Shown: in pieces, positions 25,603-34,644 of the stretch | Numbering within the stretch: position 1 is the first letter of the stretch | Layout: each line of letters opens with the position of its first letter | NCBI RefSeq assembly: GCF_024834055.1 | Contig: NZ_JANUXZ010000005.1 | Location: 146,883-210,882, forward strand | Origin: Corynebacterium sp. ES2730-CONJ | GTDB lineage: Bacteria > Actinomycetota > Actinomycetes > Mycobacteriales > Mycobacteriaceae | Reading direction: 5' to 3' | DNA length: 64,000 nt | Notes under the pieces: model-generated | Told to the model about the DNA's origin: nothing | The model's input: the letters and a program-made list of their open reading frames with translations, nothing else | The model's database searches: none | Program-made: the position numbers and the translations under genes

Positions 25603-26319
25603 ATGGCCGAGAAGAGCACCCCACATATCAACCCTAAAGGCGTCGATATCGCCGAGACCATTCTTTTGCCCGGCGACCCACTACGCGCCAAATTCATTGC
25701 CGATACCTACCTCGACGATGTCGTGCAATTCAATGAAGTCCGCAATATGCTCGGCTTCACTGGCACCTACCAAGGAACCCCAGTCTCGGTCATGGGATCC
25801 GGCATGGGAATGCCATCAATTGGCATCTATGCCTACGAACTCATCAATTTCTTTGGCACGAAAAAAGTCATCCGGGTAGGCTCCATCGGCGCGATGCAGG
25901 AAAATATCAATCTCTACGATGTCATCGTTGGCGCATCTGCGTCCACCGACTCCAATTTCATGTCGCAGTACAATATCCCAGGTACCTACGCTCCTACCGC
26001 GTCCTGGAAGCTCCTCAAGGCAGTGACCGATCAGGCAGCAGAGCAGAATGTACCTGTACATGTGGGCAATATTCTTTCTTCCGATATCTTCTATAACGAC
26101 GACGAAACCGCCAACGCCCGCTGGGCTCGGATGGGCGTGCTGGGTGTCGAAATGGAATCTGCAGCCCTCTATGCCATCGCTGCGCGCGCCGGGGTCGATG
26201 CCCTTGGTATTTTCACCACCTCCGACAACCTCGTTACCGGTGCCCGCGCCACCGCTGACGAGCGTCAAAATGCCTTCACTCAAATGATGGAATTAGCTTT
26301 GCCGTTGGCTAAGCTCTAA
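25603..26319 (+). CDS. deoD: Purine-nucleoside phosphorylase DeoD
   Basis: 238 residues, hexameric bacterial PNP type. Phosphate/ribose motifs PGDPLRAKF (about 24-32), MGSGMGMPSIGIY (about 65-77) and VEMESAALY (about 179-187), and the catalytic Asp in TTSDNL (about 205-210) are visible. Splits purine (deoxy)nucleosides with phosphate. The next gene, an MFS carrier 42 bp downstream, is probably in the same operon and may bring in the nucleosides. Confidence 0.94.
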   Translation: MAEKSTPHINPKGVDIAETILLPGDPLRAKFIADTYLDDVVQFNEVRNMLGFTGTYQGTPVSVMGSGMGMPSIGIYAYELINFFGTKKVIRVGSIGAMQENINLYDVIVGASASTDSNFMSQYNIPGTYAPTASWKLLKAVTDQAAEQNVPVHVGNILSSDIFYNDDETANARWARMGVLGVEMESAALYAIAARAGVDALGIFTTSDNLVTGARATADERQNAFTQMMELALPLAKL

Positions 26320-26361
26320 GCGTTCAACCCGTCCTATTGGCTCGTTATCTAAGGGTAGTTT

Positions 26362-27714
26362 ATGAAAACCTCTACCGGCAGCGCTCCTGCCTCACCAGCG
26401 CTTAACCCCAAAGCCGCGGTACCCGTATTGCTCTTCTCCTTCGTTTTCTGCCTGGTGGTCGACAACGGATTCAAAACCATGACCGGCCCAATGGCTGAAG
26501 GCTTAGGCATCGCTCCCAATGTTGCCAGCCTACAAGCCTCCCTCGCGGGTGTGATTATTGGTATCGGCGCCGTTGTCTACGCTGCGCTCGCTGATTCTAT
26601 CTCCATTCGCAAGCTCATGATCGTCGGCGTTATTCTTACTACCGTCGGCTCGCTCATGGCTTTCTTCTTCTCCACTATCTGGCCCATGGTGCTACTCGGC
26701 CGCATTGTACAAACCGCTGGTCTCGCCTCCGCAGAGACCTTATACGTGATCTACGTAACCAAGCACTTAGAAGAGAAAGATCAGAAGACCTACCTCGGCT
26801 TCTCCACTGCGGCCTTCCAATCAGGCTTACTCATTGGCGCCTTGACCTCAGGCTTCATCTCCACCTATATCTCATGGACCGCGATGTTCTTGGTACCACT
26901 GGTACTCATCCTCACCGTTCCCTTCCTGATAAAGAATGTTCCTGAGGAAGTCTCTACAGATGGTTCACTCGATCTCTACGGATTAATCCTCATCGCGGTC
27001 TTCGCTGCCTCGTTAACGATGTTCCTCCAAGCCTATAACCCGATCTGGCTTGTTATGGCCATTGCTGGTATTGCGCTTTTCGCCTTCCACGTGGTCAAAG
27101 GCAAGGCCCCGCTAGTAACGGTGGAATTTTTCAAAAACCAACGCTACGTCTGGGCAATCGCACTGGTCTTTATTATCTACTCCACCCAATTAGGCTATAT
27201 CTTCCTCTTGCCCTTCGCCGGCAGTGATCTCTACGGATTAAGCCAGGATAGAAGCGCCATGCTGATGATTCCAGGCTATGTCTGCGCCATTATCGTCGGC
27301 GTGTTATCGGGAAAGATCGGACGGGTGCTCAATTCCCGGATCACCATTTTGATTGCGCTCGCCTCAATTATCGCGGCCTTGCTGTTGGGAGTCCTAGCTA
27401 TTGAGGTCTCTATTTGGGTGATGGTATTCTCCATCGTGCTCTTTGCCTCTGGTTTTGCCCTGCTCTATGCCCCCTTGGTGAAGACCGCCTTGAGCAATAT
27501 CCCCGCCGCTAAGTCGGGTATTGCGATCGGTTTCTACAACCTCACTATTAATATTGGCATCCCGCTTGGCATCGCCTATACTGCGCGCCTCCAGGCAACG
27601 GATCTAAGCTATAACTCGATTCTTTTAGTGCTGGCACTCATTGCCGCCTTCGGCACCGCAATGTATTTTATGGCGGATTATTTCATGAGCGTGAAGGAAA
27701 AACGCGCTGCATAG
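26362..27714 (+). CDS. MFS transporter, substrate unknown
   Basis: 450 residues with 14 predicted hydrophobic segments, as in the DHA2 group. The loop between helices 2 and 3 has ADSISIRKLMIVGV in place of the strict MFS motif A, and GRIVQTAGLASAE resembles motif B. Short distance from deoD suggests a nucleoside or base carrier; sequence type would equally suit drug efflux. A strong bidirectional terminator follows the stop. Confidence 0.82.
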   Translation: MKTSTGSAPASPALNPKAAVPVLLFSFVFCLVVDNGFKTMTGPMAEGLGIAPNVASLQASLAGVIIGIGAVVYAALADSISIRKLMIVGVILTTVGSLMAFFFSTIWPMVLLGRIVQTAGLASAETLYVIYVTKHLEEKDQKTYLGFSTAAFQSGLLIGALTSGFISTYISWTAMFLVPLVLILTVPFLIKNVPEEVSTDGSLDLYGLILIAVFAASLTMFLQAYNPIWLVMAIAGIALFAFHVVKGKAPLVTVEFFKNQRYVWAIALVFIIYSTQLGYIFLLPFAGSDLYGLSQDRSAMLMIPGYVCAIIVGVLSGKIGRVLNSRITILIALASIIAALLLGVLAIEVSIWVMVFSIVLFASGFALLYAPLVKTALSNIPAAKSGIAIGFYNLTINIGIPLGIAYTARLQATDLSYNSILLVLALIAAFGTAMYFMADYFMSVKEKRAA

Positions 27715-27749
27715 AAAAATTCCCTCTCAATACGAGAGGGAATTTTTTA
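27715..27749. terminator. Bidirectional terminator between the MFS gene and yhhQ
   Basis: AAAAATTCCCTCTC (27715-27728) pairs with 27734-27748, loop of 5 nt, A-run and T-run on either side. It overlaps the yhhQ stop codon. Confidence 0.93.
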
Positions 27750-28397
27750 TTCGGTGATCAGCTCGCGCTGCTTGACCAGGGCGATCACTCGATAAGTAAC
27801 TGGCATAACAAGAATCTCCACTCCGGTTTTCCATAGGAAGCCCACGAGAACATAATTAGCCGTATCCCCCACGGTGCTAATGCCAATAACAGGTGCTGCA
27901 ATCAAGCAAAAAATTAAAGTATCACCGAATTCTCCCAGGACCGTTGACCCTAATAACCGCTTCCATAGTCCGTGCTCGCCAAGACGATCTTTCATCCAGG
28001 TCAACAACCAAGCATTCAATAATTGCCCCACCGCATATCCGGCGAGCGAAGCTACGACGATCTGAGGCACCAATCCTAAGGTAGTAGCGAAGGCCTCCTG
28101 GCCAACGTAGAAATCCGCGGCGGGCAATGCAATGGCGATATAAAAACTCACCACCGTCAGTAGCATCGCCGCAAAACCTGTCCAGATCGCTCGTCTCGCC
28201 GCTCTAAACCCATAACACTCGCTCAAGACATCGCCGATAATATACGCCGCGGGAAAGAGGAAAAAGGCCCCGTCCGTCACCAGTGGACCCATCATCACGC
28301 CTTTGGTCGACGTGATATTCGAAATGATGAAAATAGTGACAAAGAGTGCCAAGAGCACAGGATAAGCACTTGATGGGGTGGGGATATAACGTGACAT
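27747..28397 (-). CDS. yhhQ: YhhQ-type queuosine-precursor transporter
   Basis: 216 residues, six hydrophobic helices (COG1738, VUT family). Hallmarks: ISNITSTKG in helix 1 region, [16 protein letters not shown] (Asp-x-x-x-Glu with YG), and [13 protein letters not shown] in the second half. YhhQ of E. coli takes up preQ0/preQ1; in actinobacteria the homologues probably bring in queuine or a precursor. Divergent from gluQ by 23 bp and 4.8 kb from tgt, so one salvage locus. ATG at 28397 chosen; no strong ribosome site. Confidence 0.85.
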   Translation of the reverse strand: MSRYIPTPSSAYPVLLALFVTIFIISNITSTKGVMMGPLVTDGAFFLFPAAYIIGDVLSECYGFRAARRAIWTGFAAMLLTVVSFYIAIALPAADFYVGQEAFATTLGLVPQIVVASLAGYAVGQLLNAWLLTWMKDRLGEHGLWKRLLGSTVLGEFGDTLIFCLIAAPVIGISTVGDTANYVLVGFLWKTGVEILVMPVTYRVIALVKQRELITE

Positions 28398-28408
28398 GGA
28401 AAAGATTC

Positions 28409-28414
28409 TACGAT
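28409..28414 (+). promoter_or_regulatory. -10 box (TACGAT) of leaderless gluQ
   Basis: Ends 6 nt before the ATG at 28421; no ribosome site. It lies in the 23-bp gap to the divergent yhhQ. Confidence 0.45.
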
Positions 28415-28420
28415 AAGACT

Positions 28421-29305
28421 ATGAGCACCCCCACTTCTGCAGCCGGCCGCTATGCCCCTAGCCCCAGTGGCGACCTCCACTTCGGTAATCTGCGCACTGC
28501 CACTCTTGCATGGTTGTTCGCCCGGCAATCGGGGCGGCGGTTTCTGCTTCGTGTTGAAGATATTGATACCCAACGATCATCCATGGATTCAGCTGTGCGC
28601 CAGATTGAGGATCTTAGTGCCCTCGGCCTCGATTTCGATGGAAGCGTCCTGTACCAGCACGATCGCTTCTCCGCCTATTCTCAGGCTTTGGAGAAATTGC
28701 CCTATTATGAGTGCTATTGTTCGCGCAAGGATATCGCTGAGGCTTCTTCTGCTCCCCACATTATCCCCGGCCACTACCCTGGTACCTGCCGCGATCTTAG
28801 CGCCGAGGTGCGTGAAAAGAAGCGGGCCGAATTAGCCACCTCAAATCGCGTTCCCGCACTGCGCCTGCGTGCGCAGGTGAGCCAGTGGGATATAACAGAT
28901 TACTATGCGGGCACTGTTCGCGGACCGGTGGATGATATGATTCTGCGCCGCGGCGGTCAGAGTCCTGATTGGGCCTATAATTTGGCGGTCGTAGTTGATG
29001 ATGCCTATCAAGGTGTTGATCAAATTGTGCGCGGCGATGACCTCTTAAGTTCCGCTCCCCGCCAAGCCTATCTTGCGCACCTTTTAGGGTTTGAGGTACC
29101 GGAATTCGTCCACGTCCCGCTGGTCCTTAATAGCAAAAGACAGCGTCTTGCAAAGAGAGACGGGGCAGTGACCTTCCGGGAGATGGAGGATGTTTTTCCC
29201 CGCATCGCACGTTCGATCGGAGTCGATGCTCGTACCCCTGAGGAATTGCTTAATGCCTTTGATCCTCAGACCTTATCGCGCGAGCCCTATATCTTTTCCG
29301 GTTAA
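28421..29305 (+). CDS. gluQ: Glutamyl-queuosine tRNA(Asp) synthetase
   Basis: 294 residues, the catalytic half of a glutamyl-tRNA synthetase without anticodon-binding domain. HIGH-like [15 protein letters not shown] (about 13-27), zinc ligands YECYCSR with HYPGTC (about 90-122) and the KMSKS-like [11 protein letters not shown] (about 246-256) are present. It attaches glutamate to queuosine at position 34 of tRNA(Asp). This implies that the cell makes queuosine-modified tRNA, fitting tgt and yhhQ nearby. Start chosen at 28421 since the synthetase fold begins right there. Confidence 0.92.
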   Translation: MSTPTSAAGRYAPSPSGDLHFGNLRTATLAWLFARQSGRRFLLRVEDIDTQRSSMDSAVRQIEDLSALGLDFDGSVLYQHDRFSAYSQALEKLPYYECYCSRKDIAEASSAPHIIPGHYPGTCRDLSAEVREKKRAELATSNRVPALRLRAQVSQWDITDYYAGTVRGPVDDMILRRGGQSPDWAYNLAVVVDDAYQGVDQIVRGDDLLSSAPRQAYLAHLLGFEVPEFVHVPLVLNSKRQRLAKRDGAVTFREMEDVFPRIARSIGVDARTPEELLNAFDPQTLSREPYIFSG

Positions 29306-29420
29306 GGAATATATGCAGGGTAGCTATGATAAAGGTACTTTTCCCTGTTCTTGGCACTGCTTAGATTGTTCCCAGGACGCACCGTGTCACGAATTTTTCT
29401 CTCTTATGAAGGAAATCCCT

Positions 29421-29966
29421 ATGGTTGCTATTATCCAGGCCCTTGCCGGCATTATTCTTGCCATAATCATTGGACTTGTCGGTTTCTCCAGCTCAGGTGA
29501 GCTAAAAAGTTCGGAGAGATTTACCCCCAACGATGCTGTTGCGCCGAACTGGGAGGTGAATCTTCCTCATACGGCTCACCCAGTGACGCCTGAGCAATTA
29601 GATCAGGTGCGCCGCGGCACGTGGTATTTAGATATCACAGGAGATACATCAGAGTATTATTTACAATTCGGCGAATATTTTAAGGATCTTTCAGAGGATG
29701 CTAAGCCCTTCCCGACAGCTGATCTGCCAGGGGATACTCAGTTCATAGATTATCCCTACGATTGCAATGCCTCGACCCGCTGGGCTCATTTTCAGGAAGA
29801 TCGTCTGATTGCCCTAGGGGCTTTTTCTACCCGCGTGGGTTGCCCTGCCTTTACATACGGTCAGCTTATTGCCCGGTATATGGAGCAGGGGCCGCGCGCG
29901 TACCTTGATGCGGAGGGGCGGCTGTATCTTGCGGTTGATGGCAAAGCCCTCGCGTATCGACGCTAA
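29421..29966 (+). CDS. Membrane-anchored or exported hypothetical protein
   Basis: 181 residues: one N-terminal hydrophobic helix (about 2-22, no clear cleavage site), then a soluble domain with two Cys (YDCNAS and RVGCPAF) that could form a disulfide outside. GAAGGAAA 5-6 nt before supports the ATG at 29421; an in-frame extension upstream has an unlikely composition and overlaps gluQ. The domain shows alternating strand-like stretches (TWYLDITGD, YYLQFGEYF) but no family I can name. Confidence 0.7.
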   Translation: MVAIIQALAGIILAIIIGLVGFSSSGELKSSERFTPNDAVAPNWEVNLPHTAHPVTPEQLDQVRRGTWYLDITGDTSEYYLQFGEYFKDLSEDAKPFPTADLPGDTQFIDYPYDCNASTRWAHFQEDRLIALGAFSTRVGCPAFTYGQLIARYMEQGPRAYLDAEGRLYLAVDGKALAYRR

Positions 29967-30225
29967 ACCAGCACAAGGGATTCTCTTCGCTTGCTATGGC
30001 TGGGCACTCACAGTAGGTGTATACAACTGGTAGCAGGCGATAGTCACGATGACACCATAAGAGGCACCATTAGAGGCTGAGTGTGGATATGCCCCTAGTT
30101 CTTTTTGGCCCCTTGGGCAGCGTACTAGATCATTACGGTTAGAGCGCGAAGCTTCGGGCACGACTCATGCTTCGATGCTTAGTAGTGGTGGATTAACCAT
30201 GAGGGTAGCGGTCTTTGGCTAAGCG
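29967..30225. other. Non-coding stretch
   Basis: About 260 bp between the hypothetical gene and the tRNA-Ser(GGA) terminator. No supported gene, RNA or strong hairpin seen. Confidence 0.5.
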
Positions 30226-30253
30226 AAAACCCCCTGATATTCCTATCAGGGGG
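30226..30253 (-). terminator. Terminator of tRNA-Ser(GGA)
   Basis: CCCCCTGATA (30230-30239) pairs with 30244-30253; on the minus strand the stem is followed by TTTTCG. Confidence 0.9.
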
Positions 30254-30256
30254 TAA

Positions 30257-30345
30257 TGGCGGAGGATGTGGGATTTGAACCCACGAGGGGCGTTAGCCCC
30301 GCACGCGTTCCAGGCGTGTGACATAGGCCGCTAGTCGAATCCTCC
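30257..30345 (-). tRNA. tRNA-Ser(GGA)
   Basis: Acceptor GGAGGAT/ATCCTCC, anticodon loop CTGGAAC giving GGA, long variable arm, encoded CCA on the minus strand. Confidence 0.95.
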
Positions 30346-30469
30346 AGAACACTGAAAAACGTTGGAAAACGAAAACCAATGTACCGTGCAATACTCTACA
30401 CAATGCCCAAGCGAGGGAACAAACTCAATGCTAGACGCCGTGATCTCGCCATGCAGTTGGTCAATTGGC

Positions 30470-30585
30470 AAGGGGTCGGTTAGAGTTAGTTCTAGGACTT
30501 CGTATGGCGTTTATCCCATGAACTCCCCCAGGGCAGGAATGCAGCAAGGGTCAGTGGGCTCTGGCGGGTGTACGGAGTCCCCTTT
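30470..30585 (+). ncRNA. ffs: Signal recognition particle RNA (4.5S type)
   Basis: The conserved domain IV is clear: GGGCAGGAATGCAGCAAGGG around 30533-30552, with flanking CCC and GGGCTC stems. Ends AAGGGG (30470) and CCCCTT (to 30584) pair to close the rod. A T-rich stretch follows. Located just upstream of aspT-dnaX, a usual actinobacterial place. The exact ends are estimated from base pairing. Confidence 0.88.
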
Positions 30586-30653
30586 ATTTTCCTCTTCAGA
30601 GGCATTACTGTTCGTAATTGGAAGTAAATGCCAATCTGTGGAAGGTGCTGCAC

Positions 30654-31937
30654 ATGCCCTTGATCAATGACAATGCTGATCGTCTCGTCTCTTCCTTGAA
30701 AGAATTCCAAGCGGAGTACGACAAACTCAAAGGGCGTCACCTGGCCCTCGACCTCACCCGCGGAAAACCATCTCAAGAACAATTAGATTTTTCCAACGAG
30801 CTGCTTTCACTTCCCGGTGCTAACTACCACGCCAATGATGGCACTGATTGCCGAAATTATGGTGGCTTATATGGCATCGATGATATCCGCGCACTCTGGG
30901 CCGAGGTCCTCGGGGTGGATCCACGCAATATTATCGCCGGCGACGCCTCGAGTCTCAATATCGAATTTGACCTCATCTCATGGGCCTATGCCTTCGGTAC
31001 TCAGGATTCTCCCCGCCCGTGGTGTGAGGAAGATACTATCAAGTGGCTGTGCCCGGTACCTGGCTATGATCGTCACTTCACCATCACGGAGAAATTTGGC
31101 TTCGATATGATTCCAGTTCCCATGACGGAGCACGGCCCAGATATGGATATTGTCAAGGAACTCGTCAAAGATCCCGCCGTCAAGGGCATGTGGACAGTTC
31201 CGATTTTCGGTAATCCCACCGGCATTAGCTTTAGCAAAGAGGTCTGTGCCGAGTTAGCGGCAATGGATACCGCTGCTAAGGACTTTAGAATCATGTGGGA
31301 TAACGCTTATGCGGTCCACACTCTCACTGATCAATTCCCAGAGAATCCAGATGTCCTAACCTTGGCAGCGCAGGCAGGAAACCCAAACCGCTTCTGGTAT
31401 GTAAGCTCAACCTCGAAGATCACCCACGCGGGTTCTGGTGTCTCCTTCTTTGCCTCGTCTGAAGATAATCTGAAATGGTACGGCGAGATCGCCAATGTGC
31501 GCGGAATCGGCCCCAATAAAATCAACCAGCTGGCCCATACCTATTTCTTCCACGATGCCCATGGAGTGCGCGAGCATATGCACAAGCATGCAGCATCGCT
31601 CAGCCCGAAATTTGAGAAAGTTCTCGAAATTCTCTCCTCGCGTCTGGGTGATTACCACGTGGCTTCCTGGACGACCCCTCAAGGCGGCTACTTTATTTCC
31701 CTCGACGTCATTGACGGCACCGCAGCGCGCGTGGTGGAGCTCGCCAAAGAAGCCGGCATAGCGCTCACCGCGGCAGGTTCTTCCTTCCCCCTCAAGCACG
31801 ACCCGGATGACCGCAATATACGTCTCGCCCCCTCACTGCCACCCGTAGCCGAACTCGAGGTAGCCATGGACGGCGTGGCTACCTGTGTATTGCTCGCCGC
31901 CGCGGAAAAGGCTCAAGCAGCGCTCGATCGTGTTTAA
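30654..31937 (+). CDS. aspT: Aspartate aminotransferase AspT (class I, MocR-related subgroup)
   Basis: 427 residues. PLP lysine in SSTSKITHAGSG (about 258-269), MWDNAY for the cofactor (Asp-x-x-Tyr) and FGNPTGISFSKE (about 185-196, Asn-Pro-Thr-Gly) are present. The N-terminal LALDLTRGKPSQEQLDFS is typical of this actinobacterial group, to which C. glutamicum AspT belongs; it moves the amino group between aspartate/glutamate and keto acids. GGAAGG before 30654 selects this start. The downstream gene overlaps its stop. Confidence 0.88.
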   Translation: MPLINDNADRLVSSLKEFQAEYDKLKGRHLALDLTRGKPSQEQLDFSNELLSLPGANYHANDGTDCRNYGGLYGIDDIRALWAEVLGVDPRNIIAGDASSLNIEFDLISWAYAFGTQDSPRPWCEEDTIKWLCPVPGYDRHFTITEKFGFDMIPVPMTEHGPDMDIVKELVKDPAVKGMWTVPIFGNPTGISFSKEVCAELAAMDTAAKDFRIMWDNAYAVHTLTDQFPENPDVLTLAAQAGNPNRFWYVSSTSKITHAGSGVSFFASSEDNLKWYGEIANVRGIGPNKINQLAHTYFFHDAHGVREHMHKHAASLSPKFEKVLEILSSRLGDYHVASWTTPQGGYFISLDVIDGTAARVVELAKEAGIALTAAGSSFPLKHDPDDRNIRLAPSLPPVAELEVAMDGVATCVLLAAAEKAQAALDRV

Positions 31938-32466
31938 TCTTGATGAATCGATAGCGTGGATCAGTCAGCTCTTTCCCACTCCGCTCAGTTATGTAACCTC
32001 CGATGTTACACACCTGAGTCTCGCGAGTGGATCCATGGGGGAGCAGCATATAGTGAGCACGCTCGACCTCCACGAGCATGATCAGTTTTTGCAGGCTGAC
32101 GGCCGAGATATCCGCTGCGAGATTTTCAGTATAAGTGTGCATCAGCCCACCGATATGTTGCCTGTGGTCGATGCGGCAGCGAAATTACTTCTTGATTCTC
32201 GCGGCGCGATTCCCGCTCACCCAGGTACCATCGTGCCCGGTATTCTCAATCGCCCGGAGTTTAGTGTGCAGCACGGTCTTCTCATCTCCCCCTCGGTATG
32301 GGGTGAGAAGGTTCCCATGCTGCACACCGGAGAGGTTACAACCCTGATGCTGCAACTAATCCTGATCAACTCTGCGGAGTTAAAGATAGCCAAAGAAGAG
32401 GGTATTGCGGCCTTGCAGCAGCGCATGCTTCATGCTGGGGTGAATCTTCTTAGCTGGTCGAGGTAG
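31930..32466 (+). CDS. Suppressor-of-fused-like domain protein
   Basis: 178 residues starting at a GTG that overlaps the last codons of aspT, so translation is probably coupled. The C-terminal part (MLQLILINSAELKIAKEEG, LQQRMLHAGVNLL) follows the bacterial suppressor-of-fused pattern, in which a Leu-rich strand, an 'NSAEL' turn and a helix end the domain. No signal or membrane segment. Bacterial members have no settled function, though some are immunity proteins. The name is tentative. dnaX begins 18 bp downstream. Confidence 0.6.
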   Translation: MFNLDESIAWISQLFPTPLSYVTSDVTHLSLASGSMGEQHIVSTLDLHEHDQFLQADGRDIRCEIFSISVHQPTDMLPVVDAAAKLLLDSRGAIPAHPGTIVPGILNRPEFSVQHGLLISPSVWGEKVPMLHTGEVTTLMLQLILINSAELKIAKEEGIAALQQRMLHAGVNLLSWSR

Positions 32467-32471
32467 TGCGG

Positions 32472-32477
32472 TAGGCT
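32472..32477 (+). promoter_or_regulatory. -10 box (TAGGCT) of leaderless dnaX
   Basis: Ends 7 nt before GTG 32485; no ribosome site, so dnaX may have its own leaderless transcript besides read-through from aspT. Confidence 0.45.
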
Positions 32478-32484
32478 TAAAGCT

Positions 32485-34596
32485 GTGGCTTTATATCGTA
32501 AATACCGTCCGGGTTCTTTCGGTGAATTACTGGGCCAGGATCAAGTAACCATCCCGTTATCACGGGCGCTTGATAATGGTCGCATTAACCACGCCTATCT
32601 CTTCTCGGGGCCAAGGGGCTGCGGTAAGACGTCCTCGGCGCGCATTATGGCGCGCAGTCTTAACTGTGTAAAGGGTCCAACGTCTCATCCCTGCGGAGTA
32701 TGCCCCTCATGTGTAGCACTGGCCCCCAATGGGTCCGGGACTCTCGATGTGACCGAGCTGGATGCCGCTAGTAATAACAGCGTCGACGATATGCGTGAGC
32801 TCAGAGATCGCGCCATGTATGCTCCTGCGGAGTCACGGTACCGTATTTTTATTATCGACGAAGCGCATATGGTTACCAGGCAGGGATCGAATGCCCTGCT
32901 TAAGATCGTGGAGGAACCACCCGAGCACCTCATTTTTATCTTCGCCACCACCGAACCGGAGAAGGTCATTTCCACAATCCGTTCGCGTACCCACCACTAT
33001 CCATTCCGCCTCTTAAGCCCCCAGGCGATGCGCACTCTCTTAGAGCGCACCGCAGCGGCCGAGGGGATGACGGTGGAAGACTCCGTCTACCCGTTGGTGA
33101 TACGACAGGGTGGCGGTTCGCCGCGCGATACTCTTTCGGTTCTCGATCAACTTTTCGCAGGCGCCGGCCCCGAGGGGCTGACCTATGAACAGGCACGCTT
33201 GGTGCTCGGCGCTACCGATGAAGCCTTAATCGATAGCTCCATCGAAGCCTTAGCCAATCATGATAGTGCCCAACTATTTCGCACCGTCGATACCATCATC
33301 GAAGCTGGTCTCTCACCGCGCCGCTTTGCCGAAGACTTACTTGATCGCCTGCGAGATCTGATCGTTATCCAGGCTGTGCCTCAAGCCGTGGAATCAGGGC
33401 TGGTCGATGCCCCTACCGATCGCGGTCAGACCCTTCTTGATCAAGCTGAAGCCTTTGATAAGCGCATACTGCCGCAGATAGCGGGTATCTTCAACGACGG
33501 TCTGAGTTCCATCAAAGGTGCCACCAGTCCGCGATTATTGCTGGAAATCCTGTGCGCCAAGATGTTAGTCAATATGCAGCCACCTGCGGAGATTAACGAT
33601 GATATTCCGCGGTATCGACGCCGTGCTGGTGCTCCAGCAGCGCCCGTTGCGAAAAAAGATCCGGCCCCTATAGCGGCCAAGAATCCGGCGCTAAAACCAG
33701 AAGACTCTACGCCAGCGGCGACCCGCGAGGGCGCACATACTCCGCACGAATCCGCCCCAGCCGCACCGCCAGAAGTCATACCCGAACCCGCACAGCCAGC
33801 GCCATCGCCCGATTATGAGGCGCAGTATGAAAAAATCTCTGCGCAGTGGCAGACAATTCGCTCCCTCGCCGCAGCAGATAGCCAGGTGCTCGGAATCTTG
33901 CTCACGGAGGCCTATCCTATGGGGGTCCGAGATGGTCAGCTCATCCTCGGACACACCACCGGAGCATTAGCTAATCGCCTCAATGCTGGTGTTCACGCCA
34001 CTGCTCTCAAGCAGGCTGTCAAAAAACAGACTGGACTGGAGCTCACAATCAAGTGCGAGGTGGCGATTGACCCAAAAGAACTAGGGTTTAGCCACCCAAC
34101 TCGCAAGGCTGCGCCGGTGTGGACACCTACAGAAGAGTCCGCTGAGGAGGTTAAACCACCGGCTAAAGACACTCCGCTGCCGAACGAGGACACTCAACCA
34201 CCAGCAAAAGATACCCGTCCATCGAGTGAGGATATCCACCCACCAGCGGAGGATGATATCCCCCTTCCCCCGGAACCAGAAGAAGATCCGTGGGGGGAAC
34301 CAGCCGCACTCGGTGGCGAACCGGAGGACTATCTGGGTGAGAATGTAGATCCACTACAGCCTGAGAGCGTATCCCCAGACTCGCACACTCACGCGCACGC
34401 GGATACAGACACAGACACAGACACAGACACGGACGTGCTCGCAGACGCTCCCGAGGACATCGATGCCGAATCCGGTGACGAGGAATCGGCACTTATGGAT
34501 GAAGCGGCGAGTGAACCAGGTAGCCATGACCATCGCAGCGCATTGGCGTATGCCATGGATCTTCTCGCCCAGGAACTCGGCGCTAAACCGGTATAA
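32485..34596 (+). CDS. dnaX: DNA polymerase III subunit gamma/tau
   Basis: 703 residues. Clamp-loader AAA+ domain with Walker A GPRGCGKTS (about 39-47), a four-Cys zinc module (NCVKG ... CGVCPSC, about 60-80), Walker B IIDEAHM and the sensor SRT. After about residue 375 a long Pro/Ala/Glu linker leads to a DnaX C-terminal domain (about 440-530) and an acidic tail that holds a run of Asp-Thr repeats encoded by hexanucleotide repeats at 34402-34434. Only the long tau form is evident; no convincing frameshift site for gamma is seen. Confidence 0.95.
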   Translation: MALYRKYRPGSFGELLGQDQVTIPLSRALDNGRINHAYLFSGPRGCGKTSSARIMARSLNCVKGPTSHPCGVCPSCVALAPNGSGTLDVTELDAASNNSVDDMRELRDRAMYAPAESRYRIFIIDEAHMVTRQGSNALLKIVEEPPEHLIFIFATTEPEKVISTIRSRTHHYPFRLLSPQAMRTLLERTAAAEGMTVEDSVYPLVIRQGGGSPRDTLSVLDQLFAGAGPEGLTYEQARLVLGATDEALIDSSIEALANHDSAQLFRTVDTIIEAGLSPRRFAEDLLDRLRDLIVIQAVPQAVESGLVDAPTDRGQTLLDQAEAFDKRILPQIAGIFNDGLSSIKGATSPRLLLEILCAKMLVNMQPPAEINDDIPRYRRRAGAPAAPVAKKDPAPIAAKNPALKPEDSTPAATREGAHTPHESAPAAPPEVIPEPAQPAPSPDYEAQYEKISAQWQTIRSLAAADSQVLGILLTEAYPMGVRDGQLILGHTTGALANRLNAGVHATALKQAVKKQTGLELTIKCEVAIDPKELGFSHPTRKAAPVWTPTEESAEEVKPPAKDTPLPNEDTQPPAKDTRPSSEDIHPPAEDDIPLPPEPEEDPWGEPAALGGEPEDYLGENVDPLQPESVSPDSHTHAHADTDTDTDTDTDVLADAPEDIDAESGDEESALMDEAASEPGSHDHRSALAYAMDLLAQELGAKPV
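34402..34434 (+). repeat. GACACA hexanucleotide repeats inside dnaX
   Basis: About five units of a 6-bp repeat encode alternating Asp-Thr in the acidic tail. Changes in copy number would keep the frame and only alter tail length. Confidence 0.9.
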
Positions 34597-34644
34597 CGGG
34601 TAGGATAAAATTTCTATAAGAGAACGTACGAAAGGTTAGTTATC

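Noticed and set aside
30362..30670. 102-codon frame on the plus strand
   Set aside because: Lies over the SRP RNA gene.
33649..33660. Possible programmed frameshift in dnaX at GCG AAA AAA GAT
   Set aside because: The six A are not in the A-AAA-AAG phase used in E. coli; the -1 frame runs on for about 55 codons and no downstream stem was evident. Only a +1 shift would stop at once.
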